Shown here one piece after another: positions 8,001 through 14,146 of a stretch of 14,146 nt of DNA; position 1 is the stretch's first letter; every line of letters begins with the position of its first letter. Made by a program: the position numbers and the translations under genes. Under the pieces are notes generated by a model. It ran no database searches and was not told the origin of the DNA. It saw only the letters and a list, made by a program, of their open reading frames with translations. The DNA comes from Triparma columacea (lineage: Eukaryota; Sar; Bolidophyceae; Parmales; Triparmaceae), in assembly GCA_030267965.1 (NCBI GenBank), contig BRYA01000315.1, positions 76,307 to 90,452 of the forward strand, read 5' to 3'.

Positions 8001-11000
8001 ATTCTACACAGAAACGAGGAGCACGCGTTGATTTCTCTTCATGTTGACTAACAAACACCATAATCGCCATAATCGCAGACTCTAAAAACGGCCTTGCGAC
8101 TGTCAGTCATGCCACTGCCGCTCAGTCCACGACATTAGATCCTGACATCAGAAATAAAGACTCTCCGCAGCCCCTCTCCAGCTCCAATCACACACCCTCC
8201 GTAATACACGGCCCCGTAGATATCGATTACGCAGATCTTGGACCCGAGCAAGGTAAACTTGTGAAGCTTCTTGAGGAGAGAGGAGCTGTTGAAGACCTCA
8301 TAGACAACTCTACCGGCGTCGATGTGAAAGATATGGAGCTCGCTCGTGTCTTCCACGACGAGCGCGACAAGATCATTGACTTTCTCCTCACCGATTGTGA
8401 GCAGGGCAAGTTCCGAAGGAAGACCCTCCACGAGTATGACAAAGAGGAAGGAGTCGTTCACAGACTCGTCCATTGGCAGCACTACGGCATGGGGAATAAG
8501 TTCGTCGAATTTCTCCTCGACGTCAGTGTCTTCTCTCCTGACAAATCGACGAACATTATGGAATTGGCACCCCTTGATGAGGACGATCTTTCTGATGAGG
8601 CAACTGCAAAGCTTGTCGAGATTCTAGAATTAACAAATACCAAGACTGTCAAGCGAGGTGTAATTAAGGGGCAGCTCAGCTTCACTGATTTCGAGTTTGG
8701 ACAAACTGCAGTCACCGTGGTGGGAACTCTTAAGGCAGAGGAGAGAGCAACAGAGATGAAATCAGAAGTTGATGTTCGCACAGTCAAAACCTTTAAGAGT
8801 GCGAGATCCAGGAGATCTAGTGTTGAAGGCAGGAACAGTGGCAGGACCAAGAAGGGAGACGTCAAGGCTGCGTATGCAGCAGTAAAGGGTATCATGGAGG
8901 AGGTCAGGAAGAAGTTCAGACAGCCTGGTGTCATTGATGAGAGGAGGAAAAGACACTTTGTGGAGGAGGTCATGCCAAGGGCACTGCCTCTGACAAGAGA
9001 GGAGGAGGCAATGTTGGAGAGGGTTGGGAGGTTAGAGAAGGGACTTCACACAAAGGGAAAGAGAGTCAAGGGGACACTGAAGGAGGGTATTGACAAGTTC
9101 CTGTGGAGAGACGGGGACAAGTTGTGGGGAGCCTATGGGGTCATCGTGGACAAGTCAGCAAAGGGTATATTGGCAGAGCAATCAGTTTTTGACACATATG
9201 ATGCCAACTCCATCCATATCAGGGAGAACGGAAAATTATCGAGGGTTGTAAGGGAAAATGTGGATGGGAGTAGGAGCTTACAAGTCCATAGAGGTATTCA
9301 CCTGCCTAGTCCAGCAAAAGACCGCCTCTTTGAAGCCTGGTTTACTTGGAAGGAAATCAAGTTGAGCAGTGGCAGGACTTCATACATGTTGGCTTTTGTG
9401 CCACTGACAGAGTACCCAGGAGGAGGCTTCAAGGATCTTAGTAAGGAAGGATTTGTGCTGGCGGAGACTACAGGTGCCTACTTCTTCAATGAGATTGCTC
9501 CAAATGTCTGTAGGGTGACACGTATTCAGACAGTTGATCTGCATTTCCAAGGCCTTCAAAAGACACTGATGGACAAAGCAATTGACTACCTTGCAAAGAG
9601 TCAGCTTGTTGAGGCCAACAGGTTGCAGGAGAAGTTCAGGAGGAACGGGAAGGAAGTTGATGCTGAGGTCAGGGGGGCCTTGGTGGAGAGGATGAGGGAG
9701 GGTGTTGAGTTGAAGGAGGACCAGAAGAAGGTTTTTGGGGAGTTAGAGAAGTTGTTTGGAGGTGTTGATGGATGGGAGGATATTGCTTCACCTTATCAAG
9801 GTGTCAAGATGGGGGTAAAGCATGAGCAGCAAACGACAAACGAGAGGAGCATCACACTTGTGCAAGCTGAGGGAATGGCAGATTGCACGGCTGAGGAAGG
9901 TAAGTGGTATTAAGAGGGGGGGGAGAAAAGAAATGCCAAATGTTATTAACCACAATGAACCCACAGCTGCTGCGTGGTATTTCTTGCTCTGCAGCAGGGC
10001 AAGAGCCTGCACGGACAGAGAAGAAGGAAATCCAGCAAGGTTTGAGGTCAGAAAACAGGGAGGGAGGATCAATGGGAAATTCTTTGCGTTTGTCAGAAAG
10101 ATGCCGAGGCTGCTACAAAACAGAGAGTTTTTGATGCACTTCATTTGGAAGCGAGACAAAAACGACAGAGTATCAGTAGGTGTCAAGCCAATCGGTGAAG
10201 AGGTTGACTACGGGGGTAGCATGGGCAAATTGGTAAGGGGGACAACCACAGCAATCTTCACTGCTACCAATGTGCAGGCCGTTGAAGGTGAAGTAAATCA
10301 GTGCTATATGAACATAAGACAGAAGTTCGATTTGGGCGGTCATATTCCAGTCCCTATCTTGATTGGCTTGGCCCCCAAAGTCTTAGGAGTTGTTTACAAC
10401 ATTGCAAAAACTTTCCAGCGGGATGAAGAGGTTGATAAAGCTGCACTGGCCTCTCTTGCCAACATCATCAAGAATGAGCAAGATTATACAGATGAGGAGA
10501 AGGCTGCAATCAGGAAGGGGAAGGAGTTTTATGAGAAGTGCAAGGTGGAAAAGAACTTTGATGATTTGAAGAGTCCTGATGAGAGGGTCACGATGAAGCT
10601 AGTTCATGTTGACGGGGCAAGCAGTGGGACTGGTGTCGCCACTACTGTAGTTGATGCTAGTGTGGAGGAGTGTGCTGCCTATGAGTTTTATTTGGATTCA
10701 AGAGAATTCCTTAACACTTCAAAGGAGCGAGGGATCACTGAGTACCACATCAAAAAAACCAATGCCCACACTCTCTACTACATTTCAACAAGGAATCTTG
10801 GCATCCCTGGACTTGCTCCTCGTGATGGAAGGAGTAAAGTTACCTGGTGGAACAGAGAAGATGACGGCAGAGTTTTCATTGACGTTGAAGATACTGAGGA
10901 GCTCCAGGTAGACTTTCCAGTGAAAGCTGGGAATGTTTTAGTAAAGATTCACACAGTCTGGGTATTTGAGCCACTTGACCCTCTTGGAGATGTGCCACAA

Positions 11001-13481
11001 ACATCAGTGACTTTCACAACAAAGGTAGATCTTGGTGGTATTTTCTTCTCCTCCATTGTGAACAAGCTTGCACCAAGGTTTCTTGCACAAGTCTCCGACT
11101 TGAGAAAGAAGTTTGACAAGAGCAAAGAGATTGCATTCTTCAACAGACAGCAGATCATTGAAAAGTTTGAGGAGATTGCAATTGAGGGAGCACCAGGGAT
11201 TGAAATTCATTTTGACGAGATTGATGGAGCTCAAGAGATCAGTAGTGGGTTGACTGGGCAGGCACTGATAAAGGCAGAGAAGGGAATGGGATGGGGGAAG
11301 ACTTCAATAACTTTGAGAGCATCCCACAAGGAAGTTGCAGCATTCTTCTGGGACTTTAAAAGTGGAGTTGAATCCCAGCTTGCAATTCACAGAGTTAACA
11401 ACAAGGCACTTGTAATCACAGTTGAACACAAAGGGCATCTCACAGCTGTAAGGTTCTCTGACGCTGGCCAGATGAAGACAGATGTTGCACTGATGACTAG
11501 GCATAAGGGTTTAGGAAAAGCTGCCAACAAAAAGAGTGTAATTAAGCACCTGAGCATAGCAACTGATGCTGCTTACTACTTTGATAATCTGCTGAAGAGC
11601 AATGAAGCAGGTAAAGAGGATGGGAGAAGGTTTGGGGAGCAGTTGATGGATAAAGTGAAGAGAAGGAACGTTTGGGAAAGCAAGGTAGAGGTCGTGAGGG
11701 AATTCATTGCTGCCAATAGGGCACTGAGAGAGATTGCAGAGCAGGATGGTTTCATGAGAACTATGCTGTATGCTGTGGTTACGAACAAATTTAAAAGGAG
11801 AGCCACAAACGAGGGTGAAGATAATAATGAGGAGGAAGCCAGGGGGTGGGAGATTGGGAGTGCAATGACAGCAGTCATGTTGACCACAGCAACTGCAGCA
11901 CATGCAGTAGATGAGTGGGCACATCAATTCACTGAAGTGCAAGAAGTCATGAATGAACAAGAGTGGTTAAGGCCCATGCTTGAGGAGATAGTCATGAAAC
12001 TATTTATGAAGTCTACCATAGGCTTAAAGGCAAGGGTAAGTGTTGGTGCTGCCACAAGCATGCTTGATTTGGTGACTGATGTATATGTGACATCCAAGTT
12101 TTGGAGTGACAAGAAGTATGGATACTTTAAGGCATCTTTGGCAAGTTTGGTAGTGTCAATTGGGATTCAAATGCTTACTGTTTGGGGACAGAATAGGAAG
12201 TTAGGGATGAAGAGGGTGGTACGGGAGTGGATTCCAATCTTACTTGGGTACAAGCCTGCAGTTGATGCCTACAGGGTAGCAACTGGAGCAAAGCATGAGG
12301 TTGGGGCTGCAGTTGACCCAATGTTTGAGATGACATTCATGAAATGCATTGAGATGTTTGCTGAAGCAATCCCTGGAGTGATTATCCAACTTATGGCTAT
12401 TGCAACCAGTGACAAAAGTGTTGGAATTTCTTCCTGGCTTTCAGTTGCAGTGTCAGCAATTACAACAGGCTTTGCCTCAGCAACACTTAGTTATGACTGG
12501 GACACAGACCCTGCTAGGAGAGAACAGTCACCAGATTTTTATGGGTACATACCAGCAAAAGCAAGCAAGAGAACAGTAGTATTTGTGTCCATGCTGCTGT
12601 ACACTGCAGGAATGCTTCTAATAAGGTGTACAACAATTGTTCTTCTTGGGATGTTGGGAGGTAGATGGGCCTTTAGCTACATTGGAGTCGATCTTGGTTT
12701 GTACTTGTTGGTAAAGATATTAAGGGGAGACTTTTGGTACTGGTTGCAATTGGGGGGTAACAAAGAGATTGTGTTTAGCATTATTTTCAGAGTCATTGTA
12801 AAGATCATTGTAGACTTCACATCAATTGCGCAATTTAGACATCCAAAAGAAGTTGGGGGAGCTTACTGGTTGTTTGGTCTTTTGTTGACAATGGTAAGTC
12901 TACCAGTGTCCATATATATATATCTAGTTTCTCCTTATGTTGATGACAATCCAATTGATATTGCATCATTTATAGTGAAGTACATCATACCAATAACTAC
13001 CATATGCCTTGGTGTTTTCTTTTTTAACATTGAGAGGAAGTACTTGCACACCTTCTGGAGTATACAGAGGTCAAAGGATATGACTATGGCATACTTTCTT
13101 GAAGGAAAAAGTGATGAAATGAAGTTTGGAGTCTTATGGCATTCAAGGCATCATTGGGTCTCAATCGAAGGAGAAATTAAGAAATGGGTTGAGTTGAACT
13201 GGGCTAAATGGGAAGAGGAGAAACCAGAATGGCTTACTGATGTGAGAAAAGCTTATGTGCCAGTTGATTTCATTCCATCAGATGGAGATGCTAGAAGGAG
13301 AGAGAGTGTTAGGAGAGCAAGTGTTGATGCTGAAGCTGAGGGTGGTCTAGCAGGTGCTTTGAGGGCAAAAATTAGGAGAGCAAGTGTTGGAGGTGCTGAT
13401 GGTGGAGATATTTTAAGAGTGGGAGGTGGGGAGGCTAAAGTAAGCAGTGTTTTGCCGCTTGAAGATGAGAATGGGGATTAA
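5031..13481 (+). CDS. Giant multi-START-like protein with Xkr-like membrane domain
   Basis: Ten exons: 5031-5145, 5476-5586, 5939-6109, 6254-6427, 6586-6753, 6920-7029, 7363-7540, 7673-7705, 8079-9899 and 9967-13481, about 2131 residues. Every junction keeps frame: all introns are phase 1 except 7030-7362, which is phase 0. Residues 1-400 are low-complexity and hydrophilic, with repeats. Residues 400-540 are probably helical and not recognised. Residues about 655-1570 hold four START-like modules; 1650-2000 are polytopic; the tail carries two RRAS sites (2076-2079 and 2097-2100). The likely role, by inference, is membrane lipid binding with transport or scrambling. The 67-base last intron is well supported: its GTAAGT donor and CCACAG acceptor join TAEE to AAAWYFLLCSRARAC, a START-like helix. 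Start choice is uncertain: ATG 4929 would add 34 residues, and 5031 may follow a spliced leader. Exon 3 could end earlier, at 6031. Confidence 0.8.
5181..5380 (+). repeat. G-rich minisatellite in intron 1 of the large gene
   Basis: Degenerate units around GGGCGAGAGGTTGGGGGG fill most of the intron on the transcribed-sense strand. Multiple runs of four or more G make G-quadruplex formation in DNA or pre-mRNA plausible. Lies between the donor at 5146 and the acceptor at 5475. Confidence 0.85.
5621..5850 (+). repeat. G-rich minisatellite in intron 2 of the large gene
   Basis: Second copy of the GGGCGAGAGGT / G-run array, carried along by the 441-base duplication. Unit number and spacing differ from the intron 1 copy, so the array has changed since duplication. 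Confidence 0.85.
6390..6846 (+). repeat. Older duplication: ends of exons 4 and 5 with their introns
   Basis: Exon 4 ends DNAEGVER and exon 5 ends TKAEGVER, each at the same phase-1 GTGAG donor followed by similar intron starts (GGGTAG at position 10-15 of both). The downstream introns share the 14-base block GAGGCTCGTCAAAT at 6506-6519 and 6833-6846, 327 bases apart. The rest has diverged, so this duplication is older than the 441-base one. Confidence 0.6.
7030..7362 (+). other. Intron 6 with internal CAG/GTGAG (possible recursive splice site)
   Basis: Positions 7203-7211 read ACAGGTGAG, an acceptor (ending 7206) directly abutting a donor (starting 7207). The left half (7030-7206) has its own donor, a TTCTAAC box and a pyrimidine-rich end. 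The right half (7207-7362) has a donor, a perfect TACTAAC box near 7321 and a TCCTCACAG end. Between the TTCTAAC box and 7206 there is no other AG. Each half is thus a complete-looking intron, with an exon of zero length between them. Confidence 0.5.
7579..8091 (+). repeat. Direct duplication of intron 3' end plus exon start (7579-7685 and 7995-8091)
   Basis: Both copies run from CTTGATATTCTA through GGAGCACGCGT and TCATGTTGACTAA to the acceptor and GACTCTAAAAACGG. As a result exon 8 (33 bases, 7673-7705) and the long exon 9 both begin with codons for DSKNG. Exon 8 is a microexon of 11 codons produced by this duplication. The space between the copies is filled by a GC-rich block with a 24-base minisatellite. 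Confidence 0.85.
7876..7995 (+). repeat. 24-base minisatellite, five units, in intron 8
   Basis: Units start at 7876, 7900, 7924, 7948 and 7972 and share the pattern (G/C)TCTGCGG(C/T)GACC followed by GCATGGGTTCC. Units 3-5 are nearly identical while units 1-2 are more diverged. Because 24 is a multiple of 3, open frames with an 8-residue period appear on both strands, but the array lies wholly between the donor at 7706 and the acceptor at 8078. The flanking 7800-7875 is also markedly GC-rich compared with its surroundings. Confidence 0.9.
8970..11750 (+). other. Array of about four START-like lipid-binding modules
   Basis: Four stretches share the same order of motifs. Each has a strand-rich start, a helix with E(E/V)xAA(F/W/Y), and then a P..(L)..R(E/D/S)......W segment. 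Module 1 (residues about 655-865) has LWGAYGVIVD and LPSPAKDRLFEAWFTWKEI. Module 2 (915-1115) has TAEEAAAWYFLLCSR and MPRLLQNREFLMHFIWKRD. Module 3 (1166-1342) has VVDASVEECAAYEFYLDSRE and PGLAPRDGRSKVTWWNRED. Module 4 (about 1400-1570) keeps the TLRASHKEVAAFFWDFKS helix but lacks a clear P..R..W segment, so it looks degenerate. In the StAR-related family this fold binds a lipid in a hydrophobic tunnel. Assignment is by motif pattern only and modules are very divergent from one another. Confidence 0.55.
12030..13075 (+). other. Polytopic membrane domain, XK-related (Xkr) scramblase-like
   Basis: About eight to nine hydrophobic segments lie at residues 1650-1985 of the large protein. The first carries SMLDLVTDVYV, which fits the DLxTD motif in the first membrane helix of XK-related proteins, and is followed by a second helix ending in Q (VVSIGIQMLTVWGQ). 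Residues about 1752-1805 read CIEMFAEAIPGVIIQL, then a serine-rich helix and ATLSYDWD. This fits the Xkr order of an ExxPQxxLQL helix, a serine-rich helix and a LxYdR end, although Pro-Gly replaces Pro-Gln. Some Xkr proteins scramble phospholipids between membrane leaflets. The similarity is by recalled motif layout; an unrelated membrane domain remains possible. Confidence 0.45.
13309..13389 (+). repeat. 18-base direct repeat encoding paired RRAS sites
   Basis: TTAGGAGAGCAAGTGTTG occurs exactly at 13309-13326 and 13372-13389, 63 bases (21 codons) apart in the same frame. It yields RRASV twice in the cytosolic-looking tail. R-R-x-S is the consensus of basophilic kinases such as PKA, so the duplication doubled a candidate phosphosite. 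Confidence 0.75.
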
Positions 13482-13553
13482 CTAAAGAGGCAGCAACATT
13501 TGTAGGACAAATTGATTTGATTTGTTATTGTTGGGAATATTGTTAGGGTGTAT

Positions 13554-13790
13554 TGTGGGAGCGTTATAATGGTGTGTGAAAATAATGGAAGTGTAGTAAT
13601 TGTATTGTGGGAGTGTTACAAGAATTTGTGAGTATTGAGGAAGTATATGTAGTTTTGGAAAGATGTGGCAGTGTTATTGTGGTTTGTGAGTGTTGTGGTA
13701 GTGTTATAAATATGTATGGAGTTTTGAAGAATTGTGGAAGTGTTATAGTGTTTTTTTTGTATAATGGGAGTGTAGTGGATCTGTATGGGG
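13554..13790 (+). repeat. Degenerate tandem repeat of about 30 bases
   Basis: Successive blocks begin with variants of TTGTGGNAGTGTTAT (at about 13554, 13604, 13664, 13694 and 13733), with looser copies between, mostly 30 bases apart or multiples of about that. In one frame this reads as repeated CGSVI, but no splice-linked or initiating context supports translation. Confidence 0.55.
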
Positions 13791-13798
13791 GTAAGTTA

Positions 13799-14032
13799 AA
13801 GGAGGGTGAGTGTCGTTTTAGAGAGGAGTGAAGGGAGTTTAGGGTTGTGAGTAGAAGAGAGGAGGGTATAAGGTTGAATAATATGTGTAAGTGTAGTAGA
13901 TGTGTATGAAGATGAATTAAGGAGGGTGAGTGTAGTTTTAGAGAGGAGTGAGAGAAGTTAAGGAGAGAGTAAAAGAGAGGAGGGTATAAGGTGAAATGAT
14001 GTGTGTAAGTGTAGTAGATGTGTATGAAGATA
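13799..14032 (+). repeat. Two-copy tandem repeat of 118-120 bases
   Basis: The GGAGGGTGAGTGT block at 13801 recurs at 13921, and GTGTAAGTGTAGTAGATGTG at 13885 recurs at 14003. The copies are closely similar, differing by a few substitutions and small indels. Confidence 0.85.
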
Positions 14033-14078
14033 AATAAAAGAGACAGGGTAACCCGGCCTAAGATTGTTACCAAATTTG

Positions 14079-14146
14079 CCCCATATTTCTCAGATTCTGA
14101 GAAATCCAGCCTTATATTTCTCAGGCCTGAGAAATACAGCCCATAA
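14079..14146. repeat. Tandem repeat made of perfect palindromes, running to window end
   Basis: Positions 14085-14105 form a palindrome with 10-base arms and one central base (ATTTCTCAGA, T, TCTGAGAAAT). Positions 14116-14135 form a perfect 20-base palindrome (ATTTCTCAGGCCTGAGAAAT). Both sit in similar flanks: GCC, two variable bases and AT before, then (C/A)CAGCC after. The period is 31 bases. C content is normal again here, so this is a different element from the preceding flank. Confidence 0.85.

Larger units (their letters stand above)
13482..14040 (+). other. C-depleted 3' flank of the large gene
   Basis: No gene is supported. Counting the plus strand from 13501 to 14040 gives 6 C in 540 bases, while G is abundant, so the composition is almost purely T, G and A. 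The stretch is filled with degenerate repeats (listed separately). An AATAAA at 14033-14038 is a possible polyadenylation signal, but it is 550 bases past the stop codon. Confidence 0.8.

Noticed and set aside
7642..8070. Minus-strand frames with 8-residue repeats (MRSPQREP or GTHAVAAE type)
   Set aside because: The period comes from the 24-base minisatellite, a multiple of three, so open frames arise on both strands without coding. It lies inside an intron of the plus-strand gene.
8482..8973. 163-residue minus-strand open frame
   Set aside because: Antisense shadow of exon 9 of the large gene, whose frame is continuous for over 1.8 kb.
9900..9966. Frameshift or pseudogene break in the large gene
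   Set aside because: The frame change is explained by a 67-base intron with GTAAGT donor, TTAAC box and CACAG acceptor. Splicing restores a continuous START-like helix.
13607..13831. 74-residue plus-strand frame with repeated CGSVI
   Set aside because: Reflects the 30-base degenerate repeat. It lies downstream of the stop codon with no promoter or splice link.
14033..14038. AATAAA as polyadenylation signal of the large gene
   Set aside because: It is 550 bases beyond the stop codon in an A/T/G-only stretch where such a hexamer is expected by chance, so it is noted but not called.
13564..14073. 169-residue minus-strand open frame
   Set aside because: The minus strand here almost lacks G, so TAG and TGA stops are nearly absent by composition. 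The translation is a low-complexity L/H/T/S mix.

Overview
The window is nuclear DNA from a eukaryote. All three protein genes are cut by short spliceosomal introns, mostly GTGAG...CAG, 67 to 373 bases long, with CTAAC or TAAC branch-like boxes. A plant-style LRR ectodomain protein, a sugar-porter transporter and a very large START-like/membrane protein, together with compact gene spacing, suggest a unicellular alga. A stramenopile of the Parmales or pelagophyte type would fit, but this placement is inference from gene style and has low confidence. No RNA gene, CRISPR array or prokaryotic feature was seen.

Layout. Positions 1-2167 (minus strand) hold the first five exons of a secreted or cell-surface LRR protein, which runs off the left edge. 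Positions 2168-2501 are a divergent promoter region with a clear TATA box serving the right-hand gene. Positions 2502-4335 (plus) hold a complete three-exon, 513-residue MFS sugar porter. Positions 4336-5030 have no convincing coding sequence. Positions 5031-13481 (plus) hold a ten-exon gene for about 2131 residues. Its N-terminal 400 residues or so come from eight small exons, most bounded by phase-1 introns and several visibly duplicated. Its remainder comes from two long exons encoding about four tandem START-like lipid-binding modules, then a polytopic membrane domain with features of the XK-related (Xkr) scramblase family. Positions 13482-14146 are non-coding: 540 bases almost free of C on the plus strand, filled with degenerate tandem repeats, and then a tandem repeat built of perfect palindromes that reaches the window end.

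The genes need not act together. The LRR and MFS genes share an intergenic region and could be co-regulated, but nothing else links them. The most unusual biology is (a) the START-array plus Xkr-like membrane fusion, which if real would join lipid binding and lipid scrambling in one polypeptide; (b) introner-like introns, one with a perfect 14-base terminal inverted repeat; (c) repeated exon-plus-intron duplication in the N-terminus of the large gene; and (d) a juxtaposed CAG/GTGAG inside one intron that looks like a zero-length exon or recursive splice point. Splice sites were assigned by reading frame continuity and domain continuity, without transcript data.
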